Below are positions 39,641 to 50,719 of a stretch of 64,000 nucleotides of DNA, piece by piece. A model generated the notes under the pieces. It saw nothing but the letters and a program-made list of their open reading frames with translations. It made no database searches and was not told where the DNA came from. Source of the DNA: Oceanicella sp. SM1341 (GTDB lineage: Bacteria; Pseudomonadota; Alphaproteobacteria; Rhodobacterales; Rhodobacteraceae); assembly GCF_003448965.1 (NCBI RefSeq), contig NZ_QRGC01000001.1, positions 124,001-188,000 on the forward strand, read 5' to 3'. The first letter of the stretch is position 1. The number at the start of each line of letters is the position of its first letter. Made by a program: the position numbers and the translations under genes.

Positions 39641-40336
39641 GTGACCAGCGATCCGTCAACCCCCTTGCCGCGCCTCGGTGACCCGGAGGCGATGGTCACG
39701 CTCGTCGGTGGCGGCGAGCTCCGCGAGCCCACGCTCGCGGCCGCCGAGGCACTGGCACCGCGCCTGTTTGCCGCCGATGGCGGGGCCGACCGGCTGCAGG
39801 CCTTCGGCCGCCTGCCCGAGGCGATCATCGGCGACATCGACTCGCTGGGCCCGCAGGAAGGCTTCCGCGCCGCCGGGGTGGAGATCCGCGCCGTCGCCGA
39901 GCAGGACAGCACCGATTTCGAGAAATGCCTCGCCCATGTCGCCTCGCGGCTGGTGATCGCGGTGGGGTTCACCGGCGGGCGGGTCGATCACATGCTGGCC
40001 GTGCTCTCGGCCATGGCGGCGCGGCCCGCGCGCCGGGTGCTGCTGCTCGGCCCGGAGGACCTGTGCTTCCTCGCCTCCGGCCCGCTGTCGCTCGACCTCG
40101 CGGCGGGCACGCGGGTATCGCTCTGGCCCGTGGCGCCCACGCGGGTGACCGAGTGCGAGGGGCTGGTCTGGTCGGCCCGCGGCATGGAGATGGCGCCGGA
40201 CGGGCGCATCGGCACCTCGAACGCGGCGAAGGGCGGGCCGGTGCGCCTCGCCTTCGCCAACCCCGGCATGATGGTGTTCCTGCCCGCCTCCGAGCTGGGC
40301 CAGGCCGCCGCCATGCTGCGCTGCGCCCCCTGGTAG
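39641..40336 (+). CDS. thiamine diphosphokinase
   Basis: Transfers pyrophosphate from ATP to thiamine to make the cofactor TPP; 231 residues. Seen: LFAADGGADRLQAFG, the metal-binding AIIGDIDSLGP, AEQDSTDFEKCLAHV, GFTGGRVDHMLAVLSAM and the thiamine-binding C-terminal beta domain with GTSNAAKGGPVRLAF. The start is the GTG at 39641, with AGGAGG 10 nt upstream. Longer in-frame starts at 39503 would add 46 unrelated residues. It is convergent with the serine dehydratase gene, 13 bp away. Confidence 0.92.
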   Translation: MTSDPSTPLPRLGDPEAMVTLVGGGELREPTLAAAEALAPRLFAADGGADRLQAFGRLPEAIIGDIDSLGPQEGFRAAGVEIRAVAEQDSTDFEKCLAHVASRLVIAVGFTGGRVDHMLAVLSAMAARPARRVLLLGPEDLCFLASGPLSLDLAAGTRVSLWPVAPTRVTECEGLVWSARGMEMAPDGRIGTSNAAKGGPVRLAFANPGMMVFLPASELGQAAAMLRCAPW

Positions 40337-40349
40337 GCGGCCCGGGCCC

Positions 40350-41738
40350 TCAGCATTCCGGGATGTTCACCGCGAGGCCGCCGAGCGAGGTTTCCTTGTA
40401 GCGCGCATCCATGTCGCGCCCGGTCTGGCGCAGGGTCTCGATGCAGGCGTCGAGCGGCACGAAATGCGAGCCGTCGCCGCGCAGCGCCAGCGAGGCCGCC
40501 GCCACCGCCTTCACCGCCCCCAGCCCGTTGCGCTCGATGCAGGGCACCTGCACGAGACCGCGCACGGGGTCGCAGGTCATGCCCAGGTGATGCTCGAGCG
40601 CGATCTCGGCGGCGTTCTCCACCTGCTCGGGGCTGCCGCCCAGCACGGCGCAGAGCCCGGCGGCCGCCATCGCGGCGGCGGAGCCCACCTCGCCCTGGCA
40701 GCCCACCTCGGCGCCCGAGATCGAGGCATTGGTCTTGATGATGCCGCCCACCGCCGCGGCGGTGAGCAGGAAGTCGCGCACCCCGCGGCCCTGCGCGCCC
40801 GGCACATGGTCGAGCCAGTAGCGGATGACGGCGGGCACCACGCCGGCGGCGCCATTGGTGGGGGCGGTCACCACCCGGCCGCCGGCGGCGTTCTCCTCGT
40901 TCACCGCCATGGCATAGACCGAGATCCAGTCGTTGGTCACATGCGGCGGCGCGAGGTTGAGGCCGCGCTCATGCTCGAGCTGGGCGCGGATGGCGCCGGC
41001 GCGGCGCTTCACGCCGAGGCCGCCGGGCAGGGCGCCGGTGCCTTCGAGCCCGCGCTCGATACAGTCGCGCATCACCTCCCAGATCCGGTCGAGCTCGCGG
41101 TCGAGCGCGAGGCCGGGGGTGGCGGCCATCTCGTTTGCCCGTTTCATCGCCGCGACGGAGAGGCCGGAGGCGGCCGCCATCTCCAGCATCTCGGCGGCGG
41201 AGCGGAACGGGTAGGGCACCGCGCGCGGCGCCTCCTCGGCCGGGCGCTCCAGCTCGCGCTCGGTGAGCACGAAGCCGCCGCCCACCGAGTAGTAGGTCTC
41301 GCGCAGGGCGAGGTTTCCGGCGGCGTCCATCGCCTCCAGCACCATGCCGTTGGCATGGCCGGGCAGGGGCGGGCCATAGTCGAACACGATGTCGCGCGCG
41401 GGGTCGAAGGCAAGCTCGGGCAGGCCCTCGGGGGTAAGGGTGTGGCTCTGGGCAAGCGCCGCCTCCGCCGCCGCGGCCTGCGATGCGTCGAGCGTGGCGG
41501 GCACGTAGCCCATCAGGCCCAGGGTCACCGCGCGGTCCGTGGCGTGGCCCTTGCCGGTGAAGGCGAGCGAGCCGTGCAGCGTGCAGCGCAGCGCCGCCGG
41601 CGCGCCCGCGCCGGGGATGCGGTCGCGCCCGCCGCGCAGCGCCTCGAGAAACCGCGCCGCGGCCAGCATCGGCCCCATCGTGTGCGAACTCGACGGCCCG
41701 ACCCCGATCTTGAACATGTCGAACACGCTGAGGAACAT
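40350..41738 (-). CDS. sdaA: L-serine dehydratase (iron-sulfur, single chain)
   Basis: Deaminates L-serine to pyruvate and ammonia using a [4Fe-4S] cluster; 462 residues, fused alpha/beta type. Seen: [19 protein letters not shown] at the N-terminus, [39 protein letters not shown] and the cluster cysteines in [39 protein letters not shown]. The C-terminus [17 protein letters not shown] is conserved. The ATG at 41738, with GGGAGAG upstream, is the true start; the frame stays open further but without similarity. It opposes serA/serC in function. Confidence 0.95.
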   Translation of the reverse strand: MFLSVFDMFKIGVGPSSSHTMGPMLAAARFLEALRGGRDRIPGAGAPAALRCTLHGSLAFTGKGHATDRAVTLGLMGYVPATLDASQAAAAEAALAQSHTLTPEGLPELAFDPARDIVFDYGPPLPGHANGMVLEAMDAAGNLALRETYYSVGGGFVLTERELERPAEEAPRAVPYPFRSAAEMLEMAAASGLSVAAMKRANEMAATPGLALDRELDRIWEVMRDCIERGLEGTGALPGGLGVKRRAGAIRAQLEHERGLNLAPPHVTNDWISVYAMAVNEENAAGGRVVTAPTNGAAGVVPAVIRYWLDHVPGAQGRGVRDFLLTAAAVGGIIKTNASISGAEVGCQGEVGSAAAMAAAGLCAVLGGSPEQVENAAEIALEHHLGMTCDPVRGLVQVPCIERNGLGAVKAVAAASLALRGDGSHFVPLDACIETLRQTGRDMDARYKETSLGGLAVNIPEC

Positions 41739-41937
41739 CCCGCACTCTCCCTTGCTGGCCTGGCCCCGGATCATAGCGCCCGCGCCCCCCGCCAACAGTC
41801 GCGGAGCGACACTCGGTGGCCGAAACGGGACAGAGCGACGCGGGCATTTCGTCTCGCAACCGGGTGCGGTAACCAGTATAGAGACCTGCGGACCGGGACG
41901 CCCCCCGGGCCGGCAGCCCAACGCGCCGAGGTTGACG

Positions 41938-42726
41938 ATGAGCCGCGAACTTTCTCCGCCCGACCGGGCCAAATTCCTGGCCGCGCGCCAGGCGCTCACC
42001 TTCGTGGAAGACGGGATGCGGCTGGGCCTGGGCACCGGCTCGACCGCCGCCTGGTTCCACCGGCTGCTGGCCGAGCGCATCCACCGCGAGGGGCTGAACG
42101 TGATCGGGGTGCCCACCTCCTCGCGCACGCGCGACCTGTGCCTGAGCCTCGGCGTGCCGCTCACCACGCTCGACGATGCCGGCTGGCTCGACCTCACGGT
42201 CGACGGGGCCGACGAGCTCGACGAGAACCTCACCCTCATCAAGGGCGGCGGCGGGGCGCTGCTGCTCGAGAAGATCGTCGCCACCGCCTCCGACCGCATG
42301 CTGGTGATCGCGGACGGGGCGAAGCGCGTCCACACGCTGGGCGCCTTCCCGCTGCCGGTGGAGATCGTGCCCTTCGGCTGGAAGACCACCAAGGCGATCG
42401 TGGAGGAGGCGCTGGCCGATCTCGACGTGGACGGCCGCAACTCCACCCTGCGGCTGGCGAATTCCGAGCCCTTCGTCACCGACGAGGGCCATTTCATCAT
42501 CGACCTGCACCTGGGCCGGATCGGCGACGCGACGGCGCTCGCGCATCTGCTCACCGACATTCCGGGCGTGGTCGAGACCGGGCTGTTCATCGGCATCGCC
42601 CAGGCGGCGGTGATCGGGGAGCCGGGCGGCACCGTCATCCAGATGACGCTCGACGAGGACGACCGCCTCATCGCGCCGCCGAGCCCCGAGGAGGAACGGC
42701 AGCTCATCGAAAGGCTGGAGGACTGA
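41938..42726 (+). CDS. rpiA: ribose-5-phosphate isomerase A
   Basis: Interconverts ribose-5-phosphate and ribulose-5-phosphate in the pentose phosphate pathway; 262 residues (E. coli about 220). Seen: [79 protein letters not shown] and [19 protein letters not shown]. An ATG at 41938 with no strong ribosome-binding site gives the family N-terminus. Its stop overlaps the gor start (TGATG), coupling the NADPH-generating pathway gene to glutathione reductase. Confidence 0.95.
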   Translation: MSRELSPPDRAKFLAARQALTFVEDGMRLGLGTGSTAAWFHRLLAERIHREGLNVIGVPTSSRTRDLCLSLGVPLTTLDDAGWLDLTVDGADELDENLTLIKGGGGALLLEKIVATASDRMLVIADGAKRVHTLGAFPLPVEIVPFGWKTTKAIVEEALADLDVDGRNSTLRLANSEPFVTDEGHFIIDLHLGRIGDATALAHLLTDIPGVVETGLFIGIAQAAVIGEPGGTVIQMTLDEDDRLIAPPSPEEERQLIERLED

Positions 42727-44090
42727 TGGCCGACTACGACTTCGATCTCTTCGTCATCGGCGGCGGTTCCGGCGGCGTGCGCGCCGCGCGCATGGCCGCC
42801 CTCACCGGTGCGCGCGTGGGGCTGGCCGAGGAATTCCGCTACGGCGGCACCTGCGTGATCCGGGGCTGCGTGCCCAAGAAGCTGATGGTCTATGCCTCCG
42901 CCTTCTCCGAGGCCTTCGAGGACGCCGAGGGTTTCGGCTGGTCGGTTCCGCAGAAGCCGACCTTCGACTGGACGTCGCTGATCGCGGCCAAGGACGCCGA
43001 GATCACCCGGCTGGAAGGCATCTACCGCGCCAATCTCGACCGCACGGGCGTGCACAGCTTCTCGGCCCGCGCCACCGTCGCCTCGGCGCATGAGGTGCGG
43101 CTGGCCACGGGCGAGACCTTCTCGGCCCGCACCATCCTCATCGCCACCGGCGGCTGGCCCTTCATGCCCGACATCCCGGGCATCGAGCACGCGGTGAGCT
43201 CGAACGAGGTGTTCAACCTGCCCGCGCAGCCCAGGCGCGTGCTCATCGTGGGCGGCGGCTACGTGGCCTGCGAGTTTGCCGGCATCTTCAACGGGCTCGG
43301 CTCCGAGGTGACCCTCGCCTACCGGCGCGACCTGGTGCTGCGCGGCTTCGACATGGACCTGCGCACCCACACTTCCGCCGAGATGGCGAAGAAGGGCATC
43401 GCCTTCCGCTACGGTGCGGAGCCGGCGCGCATCGAGCGGCTGGAGAGCGGCGCCTTCGCGGTGGAGATGGGCGACGGCCGCCATCTCGAGACCGACCTCG
43501 TGTTCTTCGCCACCGGCCGGGTGCCCAACACGAAGGGTCTGGGGCTGGAGGAGGCGGGTGTCGCCCTCACCCCCGGCGGCGCCGTGCAGGTGGACGCCTA
43601 CTCGCAGAGCACCGTGCCCTCGATCTACGCCGTGGGCGACGTGACCGACCGGCTCGCCCTCACCCCCGTCGCGATCCGCGAGGGCATGGCCTTCGTCGAC
43701 ACCGTGTTCCGTGGCACCCCGGTGAGCCCGGACCACGACCTGGTGCCGACGGCCGTCTTCACCCAGCCGGAAATCGGCACCGTGGGGCTGAGCGAGGAGG
43801 ACGCCCGCGCGCTGGAGCCGGTGGAGATCTACCGCTCCACCTTCCGCGCCATGATGCACACGCTCTCGGGGCGCGACGAGCGCATGCTGATGAAACTCGT
43901 CGTGGGCAAGGAGAGCCGGCGCGTGCTCGGCTGCCACATCGTGGGCCACGGCGCGGGCGAGATGATCCAGCTCGCCGGCGTCGCGGTGAAGATGGGCGCC
44001 ACCAAGGAAGACTTCGACCGCACCTGTGCCGTTCACCCCACGGCGGCGGAAGAACTGGTGACCATGCGAGAACCTGTCGCGGAGACTTGA
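42726..44090 (+). CDS. gor: glutathione-disulfide reductase
   Basis: FAD/NADPH disulfide reductase that regenerates reduced glutathione; 454 residues. Seen: FVIGGGSGGVRAARMAALTG (FAD), the redox-active disulfide in YGGTCVIRGCVPKKLMVYA, VLIVGGGYVACEFAGIFNGL (NADPH), the second FAD motif IYAVGDVTDRLALTP and the C-terminal catalytic-base region CAVHPTAAEELVTMR. Start and stop are well defined: the ATG overlaps the rpiA stop. It is followed by a 57-bp gap and the hflKC operon. Confidence 0.95.
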   Translation: MADYDFDLFVIGGGSGGVRAARMAALTGARVGLAEEFRYGGTCVIRGCVPKKLMVYASAFSEAFEDAEGFGWSVPQKPTFDWTSLIAAKDAEITRLEGIYRANLDRTGVHSFSARATVASAHEVRLATGETFSARTILIATGGWPFMPDIPGIEHAVSSNEVFNLPAQPRRVLIVGGGYVACEFAGIFNGLGSEVTLAYRRDLVLRGFDMDLRTHTSAEMAKKGIAFRYGAEPARIERLESGAFAVEMGDGRHLETDLVFFATGRVPNTKGLGLEEAGVALTPGGAVQVDAYSQSTVPSIYAVGDVTDRLALTPVAIREGMAFVDTVFRGTPVSPDHDLVPTAVFTQPEIGTVGLSEEDARALEPVEIYRSTFRAMMHTLSGRDERMLMKLVVGKESRRVLGCHIVGHGAGEMIQLAGVAVKMGATKEDFDRTCAVHPTAAEELVTMREPVAET

Positions 44091-44147
44091 TCGCCGGTCA
44101 CTAACCCCCATTTCTGGGGACAATCACAGCGGAGGACATGAAGCGAG

Positions 44148-45317
44148 ATGCCCTATAGCAACAATGGCGGCCCCTGGGGAGGCGGCGGTGGTGACGACAA
44201 GAAGGGCGGAGACGACCGTGGCCCCTGGGGCAACGGCAACCGCCCGGGCGGCGGCAACACCCAGGTTCCCGACATCGACCGCATCGTGAAGAAGGGGCAG
44301 GAGCAGCTTCGCGTCCTCATGGGCGGCAAGGGCGGCAACGGCAACGGCCGTCCGCCCTCCGGCGGCGGCGGTGGCGGCACCGGTCTCGGGCGCGGCGGCA
44401 TCGCGCTGATCGGCCTCGCGGCCGTGGGCGTGTGGCTCTTCGCCAGCTTCTACACCGTGAAGCCGGAGGAGCGCGCCGTGGAACTGTTCCTCGGCAAGTA
44501 TTCCAACACCACCGGGCCCGGCCTGAACTTCGCGCCCTGGCCCGTCGTCACCCACGAGGTGGAGCCGGTCACCCGCGAGCGCGTGGTGAACGTGGGCGTG
44601 AACGAGACCCGTCGCGGCCAGATGGTCGAGGAGGGGCTCATGCTCACCGGCGACGAGAACATCGTCGACATCGACTTCCAGGTGGTCTGGAACGTGAATG
44701 ACCTGCGGGAATTCCTGTTCAACCTCAAGGACCCCGACGCCACCATCGCCGCGGTGTCCGAATCCGCGATGCGCGAGGTGATCGGCCGCTCCGAGCTGGC
44801 CCCGATCCTCAACCGCGACCGCGCGCAGGTGAGCCAGGAGGTCTACGACATCATCCAGAGCACGCTCGACAGCTACGACAGCGGCATCCACATCGTGCGC
44901 GTGAACTTCGACCGGGCCGACCCGCCGGCCGACGTGATCGACGCCTTCCGCGACGTGCAGGCCGCCGAGCAGGAGCGCAACCGCTTCGAGCAGCAGGCGC
45001 AGCGCTACGCCAACGAGAAGCTCGCCGCCGCCCGCGGTGAGGCCGCCCAGATCGTGCAGGAAGCCGAGGCCTACCGCTCCCGCGTGGTCAACGAGGCCGA
45101 GGGTGCGGCGTCGCGCTTCACCTCGATCTACGACGAATACGTGAACGCCAGGGAGGTCACCCGCAAGCGCCTCTACCTCGAGACCATGGAGAAGGTGCTC
45201 GGCGAGGTGGACAAGGTGATCATCGACCCCTCCGTGGGTGAGAGCGTCGTGCCCTACCTGCCGCTCGACCAGCTTCGCTCGCGGCCCGGCAACGGCAACG
45301 GGGAGACCAACCAGTGA
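44148..45317 (+). CDS. hflK: HflK, membrane protease-modulator subunit
   Basis: Inner-membrane SPFH/band-7 protein that assembles with HflC around the FtsH protease; 389 residues. A Gly-rich N-terminal segment (about 1-80; NNGGPWGGGGGDDKK, GGNGNGRPPSGGG) precedes one transmembrane helix (IALIGLAAVGVWLFASFYTV). The SPFH domain follows, with KPEERAVELFLGKYSNTTGP and NIVDIDFQVVWNV, then a coiled coil with KLAAARGEAAQIVQEAEAYR. The stop overlaps the hflC start (GTGA). Confidence 0.95.
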   Translation: MPYSNNGGPWGGGGGDDKKGGDDRGPWGNGNRPGGGNTQVPDIDRIVKKGQEQLRVLMGGKGGNGNGRPPSGGGGGGTGLGRGGIALIGLAAVGVWLFASFYTVKPEERAVELFLGKYSNTTGPGLNFAPWPVVTHEVEPVTRERVVNVGVNETRRGQMVEEGLMLTGDENIVDIDFQVVWNVNDLREFLFNLKDPDATIAAVSESAMREVIGRSELAPILNRDRAQVSQEVYDIIQSTLDSYDSGIHIVRVNFDRADPPADVIDAFRDVQAAEQERNRFEQQAQRYANEKLAAARGEAAQIVQEAEAYRSRVVNEAEGAASRFTSIYDEYVNAREVTRKRLYLETMEKVLGEVDKVIIDPSVGESVVPYLPLDQLRSRPGNGNGETNQ

Positions 45318-46339
45318 AACGCAGCACCCTTCTTCTCGGCGTCGCCGCCGTCGTCGTGATCGCCGGCGCCTCGTCCGTCTTCATCGTCGACGAGCGCGAG
45401 CAGGCCCTCGTGCTGCAGTTCGGCGAGGTGGTGGAAAAGCGCACCGACCCCGGCATCGGCTTCAAGATCCCGTTCATCCAGAACGTGGTGAAGTTCGACA
45501 AGCGCATCCTGTCGCTGGAGACGCGCGAGCTCGAGGTCACCCCGCTCGACGACCGCCGCCTGGTGGTCGACGGTTTCGCCCGCTGGCGCATCACCTCGCC
45601 CGAGCGCTTCCGCCAGGCGGTGGGCAGCGAGGACGAGGCGAACGTGCGCCTGGAGCGCATCCTCAACGCCTCGCTGCGCCAGGAGCTCGGCTCGGTCACC
45701 TCCAACGAGGTGCTCTCCTCCGACCGCCAGTCGCTGATGACGCGGATCCGGGACGTGGCGCGCACCTCCTCCGAGGGGCTGGGCGTGGAGATCATCGACG
45801 TGCGCATCCGCCGCGCCGACCTGCCGCGCCAGAACCTCGCCGCCACCTTCAACCGCATGAAGGCCGAGCGCGAGCAGGAGGCGGCGGACGAGCGCGCCCG
45901 CGGCCAGGAGGCGGCGCAGATCATCCGCGCCCAGGCCGACCGCTCGGCGGTGGAGACCCTCTCCAAGGCCCGGCGCGAGTCCGAGATCGTGCGCGGTGAG
46001 GCCGATGGCCAGCGCAACCGGATCTACGCCGAAGCCTATGGCCGCGATCCGGAATTCTACGCCTTCTACCGCTCGCTGGAGGCCTATACCCGGGCGCTCG
46101 AGTCCGGCAGGTCGACCATGGTGATCTCGCCTGACAGCGAGTTCTTCGAGTATCTGCGCTCCGCCGGCATCGCCACGCCGGGGCAGGGCGAGATCGATCT
46201 CGGCACCGGCGACGACAGCGGCACGGCGCCGCAGGACGAGGCCGCGCCGGAGACCCCCCCGGGGCCCGACGCGTCCGCAACCCCGGCCCCTGCGGCCCCT
46301 GCCGCGGCGCCCGCCGCGCCCGCCGTTCCGACCGAGTGA
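45314..46339 (+). CDS. hflC: HflC, membrane protease-modulator subunit
   Basis: Partner of HflK in the FtsH-modulating complex; 341 residues, starting at the GTG that overlaps the hflK stop. One N-terminal helix (STLLLGVAAVVVIAGASSVF), SPFH domain with REQALVLQFGEVVEKRTDPG and PFIQNVVKFDKRILSLETR, and coiled-coil region EREQEAADERARGQEAAQII. The C-terminal ~50 residues are an Ala/Pro tail (PAPAAPAAAPAAPA) that is longer than in E. coli. The downstream protease gene forms a quality-control block with hflKC. Confidence 0.95.
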   Translation: MKRSTLLLGVAAVVVIAGASSVFIVDEREQALVLQFGEVVEKRTDPGIGFKIPFIQNVVKFDKRILSLETRELEVTPLDDRRLVVDGFARWRITSPERFRQAVGSEDEANVRLERILNASLRQELGSVTSNEVLSSDRQSLMTRIRDVARTSSEGLGVEIIDVRIRRADLPRQNLAATFNRMKAEREQEAADERARGQEAAQIIRAQADRSAVETLSKARRESEIVRGEADGQRNRIYAEAYGRDPEFYAFYRSLEAYTRALESGRSTMVISPDSEFFEYLRSAGIATPGQGEIDLGTGDDSGTAPQDEAAPETPPGPDASATPAPAAPAAAPAAPAVPTE

Positions 46340-46435
46340 CACGGAACACCGGGGGCCGCCCGCGCGGCCCCCGGACCGGCCCGCAAGAGGGGCGGGGCAT
46401 TTTGTCACGCCCGGCTCTCGATTGCTAACCGGATG

Positions 46436-46453
46436 GTGATCTATCATGATCAC
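46436..46453. promoter_or_regulatory. inverted repeat upstream of the DegP-type gene
   Basis: GTGATC-TATCAT-GATCAC, a perfect 6+6 inverted repeat, in the 282-bp gap between hflC and degP and 168 bp before the latter. A TTGTCA hexamer lies about 35 bp upstream. It is a candidate operator or promoter region for the protease gene. No more precise assignment is possible. Confidence 0.4.
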
Positions 46454-46621
46454 AAATCCCTCGCATCACGCCTGCATTGGTGAGAAAGTCCGTCTCGAGC
46501 CTGAGGCTGACCTGCGCCGCATGACGGAGCAGAAGCGGCATCCCGACCTGCATGGCCAGACCTGCAGCGCCGGCACATGCCCCGGCCGGCCACGGGCGGC
46601 GTTCGATAGAGGAGAAAGACC

Positions 46622-48628
<2,007 letters not shown>

Positions 48629-48673
48629 CGGCTCCCGCCCCCGGGCCCGCGCCCGGCCGCGCCGCTGCCCACG

Positions 48674-48703
48674 AGGCCTCTTCCCGCGGGAAGGGGCCTT
48701 TTT
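48674..48703 (+). terminator. Rho-independent terminator after ferredoxin
   Basis: 12-bp stem AGGCCTCTTCCC / GGGAAGGGGCCT (48674-48685 / 48688-48699, one T-G pair) followed by TTTT, 46 nt past the stop. Confidence 0.88.
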
Positions 48704-49331
48704 CGTGCCGGGCGCCGGGCCCGACGTGCCGATGGTGACGTGTCCTGTCCGGCGCCGGGGCCGGGAGAGCCCGTACCGTATGCCGCGTTGCGCGCTGTGG
48801 CAGCCCCGGAGCCCGGACGCCGGCGAGGCGCTCCGCCCGCCATCGTGCCCATCCCGCCCGGGCGACCAGCCCGGGCCGCGCCCGGACCCTCCCCCGGGAG
48901 GGCGCGATGGCGATGCCGGGTGCCGCACAGCCCTCGTCCGGGGCTTTTGAGATAAAGCGCTGATCACGGGCGTGGCTCGCGCCCACCCAGGGTCGGGCGC
49001 GGCCCTCGGCACCTGGCTCCGCCGTAGAGCCGAGTGAGACGGAAACCGACGGGGCAGAGCCCTGGCTGTCACGCAGGAAGCTCGGTCGGGCCCTGGGTCA
49101 CCGGGATGCGAGCACGCGTGATGGGCCGGCGCAGCTGGTGGAGCAGGCACGGAGCAAGGCTGGCCGACCAGCCCGGAACGCCACCCGGCGGCGGGCGCTG
49201 CGGAGTGGCTTCGGGAGGGACACCTGCCGCACCGGTGAACGGGAAACCTCCGAAATGGTGAACCACCGGACGGCCGGGCATGGTGAGAGAGGCCCCGGCT
49301 GGGAGGCCGGGGCGCGTCGGCGCGGGGCGGC
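48704..49331. other. 628-bp gene-free stretch with RNA-like structure
   Basis: No coding frame has recognisable protein features. The part from about 48970 to 49280 looks like structured RNA. CGCGCCC/GGGCGCG (48978-48984 / 48995-49001) is followed by GGCTC/GAGCC (49015-49019 / 49027-49031) and GGGC-AGA-GCCC (49052-49062). Scattered purine-rich joints such as GACGGAAACCGACG and GAACGGGAAACC also occur. The look resembles the 5' domain of a group II intron, but no reverse transcriptase or catalytic domain V is present. It could be a remnant or simply GC-rich spacer. Confidence 0.3.
49292..49313 (-). terminator. hairpin after purD
   Basis: Perfect 8-bp stem GCCCCGGC / GCCGGGGC (49292-49299 / 49306-49313) with a 6-nt loop, 18 nt past the purD stop on the minus strand. 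There is no T-tract. Confidence 0.55.
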
Positions 49332-50603
49332 TCAGTCGCGCGCCAGCGCCCGCCAGCCGATGTCGGTGCGGCAGAAGCCGCCGGGCCAGTCGATCGCCTC
49401 CACCGCGCGGTAGGCGCGGGCGCGGGCCTCGGCCAGCGTCGGGCCGGTGGCGGTGACGTTGAGCACCCGGCCGCCGTTGGAGAGGATGGCGCCGCCTTCG
49501 GCCTTCGTGCCGGCGTGGAACACGGTGACGCCCTCCACGGCATTGGCCGCGGCGAGCCCGCCGATCGCCTCGCCCTTGGCATAGGCGCCGGGGTAACCCT
49601 TCGCGGCCATCACCACGGTGAGGGCGGGGTCATCCGCCCAGTCGATGGCAAAGCCGCCCAGCGTGCCGCGCGCGGCGGCGAGCAGGGCGTCGAGCATGCC
49701 CGCACCTGCGCGCAGCATCAGCACCTGGGCTTCGGGATCACCGAAACGGACGTTGTACTCCACCAGCCGCGGGCCCTCGGGGCCGATCATCAGCCCGGCA
49801 TAGAGCACCCCTTGGTAGGGCGTGCCGCGGCGGGCCATCTCGGCGATGCAGGGCTTCACGATCTCGTCGAGCGCGCGGGCTTCCATCTCCGGCGTCATCA
49901 CCGGGGCGGGGGAATAGGCGCCCATGCCGCCGGTGTTCGGGCCCTCGTCGCCGTCAAAGGCGCGCTTGTGGTCCTGCGCGGTGGCCAGCGCCAGCACGTC
50001 GCGGCCGTCGGTGAGCACGAAGAACGAGGCCTCCTCGCCCTGCATGAACTCCTCGACCACCACCGAGGCGCCGGCCGCGCCGAAGGCGCCGCCCAGCATG
50101 TCGGTGATCGCGGCCTCGGCCTCGGCCAGGCTCATCGCCACCACCACGCCCTTGCCGGCGGCAAGGCCATCGGCCTTGATCACGATGGGCGCGCCTTGCG
50201 CGCGGACGTAGGCCAGAGCCTCTGCCTCATCGGTGAAGCGGGCCCAGGCGGCGGTGGGGGCGCCGCAGGCGTCGCAGATTTCCTTGGTGAAGGTCTTCGA
50301 GGCCTCTAGCTGCGCCGCCTCCCGGCCGGGGCCGAAGGTGAGGATGCCGGCTTCGCGCAGCACGTCGGCCACGCCGGCGGCCAGCGGCGCCTCGGGGCCG
50401 ACGACCACGAACTCCACCCCCGCCTCGCGGCAGAAGTCGCGCACCGCCGCACCGTCCTCGGCATCGAGCGCCACGCACTCGGCGACATCGGCGATGCCGC
50501 CATTGCCCGGCGCGCAATAGAGCTTTTCGCACAGGGGGTTGCGGCTGATCGCCCAGGCCAGCGCATGCTCGCGCCCGCCGCCACCGAGAATGAGGATGTT
50601 CAC
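49332..50603 (-). CDS. purD: phosphoribosylamine-glycine ligase
   Basis: ATP-grasp enzyme making glycinamide ribonucleotide in purine synthesis; 423 residues. Seen: ILGGGGREHALAWAISRNPL, VVGPEAPLAAGVADVL, KADGLAAGKGVVVAMSL, EEFMQGEEASFFVLTDG, HKRAFDGDEGPNTGGMGAYS, and VEYNVRFGDPEAQVLM with metal ligands. The start is a GTG at 50603 with GGAGGG upstream. It is divergent from xseA across 116 bp. Confidence 0.97.
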   Translation of the reverse strand: MNILILGGGGREHALAWAISRNPLCEKLYCAPGNGGIADVAECVALDAEDGAAVRDFCREAGVEFVVVGPEAPLAAGVADVLREAGILTFGPGREAAQLEASKTFTKEICDACGAPTAAWARFTDEAEALAYVRAQGAPIVIKADGLAAGKGVVVAMSLAEAEAAITDMLGGAFGAAGASVVVEEFMQGEEASFFVLTDGRDVLALATAQDHKRAFDGDEGPNTGGMGAYSPAPVMTPEMEARALDEIVKPCIAEMARRGTPYQGVLYAGLMIGPEGPRLVEYNVRFGDPEAQVLMLRAGAGMLDALLAAARGTLGGFAIDWADDPALTVVMAAKGYPGAYAKGEAIGGLAAANAVEGVTVFHAGTKAEGGAILSNGGRVLNVTATGPTLAEARARAYRAVEAIDWPGGFCRTDIGWRALARD

Positions 50604-50719
50604 GCGAGAGCCCTCCGCTTGGCCGTCTGAAGTCCCGCCGCCGTTCTAGGGGGAGGGTGCCCGTGCCGCAAGCGGAATGCGCCCTTTGGTTTGGCGCGCA
50701 AAGCCGCTATTCAGGCCCG

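Noticed and set aside
41739-44123. Upstream extension of the serine dehydratase frame on the minus strand
   Set aside because: The frame stays open across rpiA and gor but has no similarity. The true start at 41738 has a ribosome-binding site and gives the family N-terminus.
49034-49261. 75-codon plus-strand frame in the ferredoxin-purD gap
   Set aside because: No recognisable motif; the sequence looks more like structured RNA or spacer than protein.
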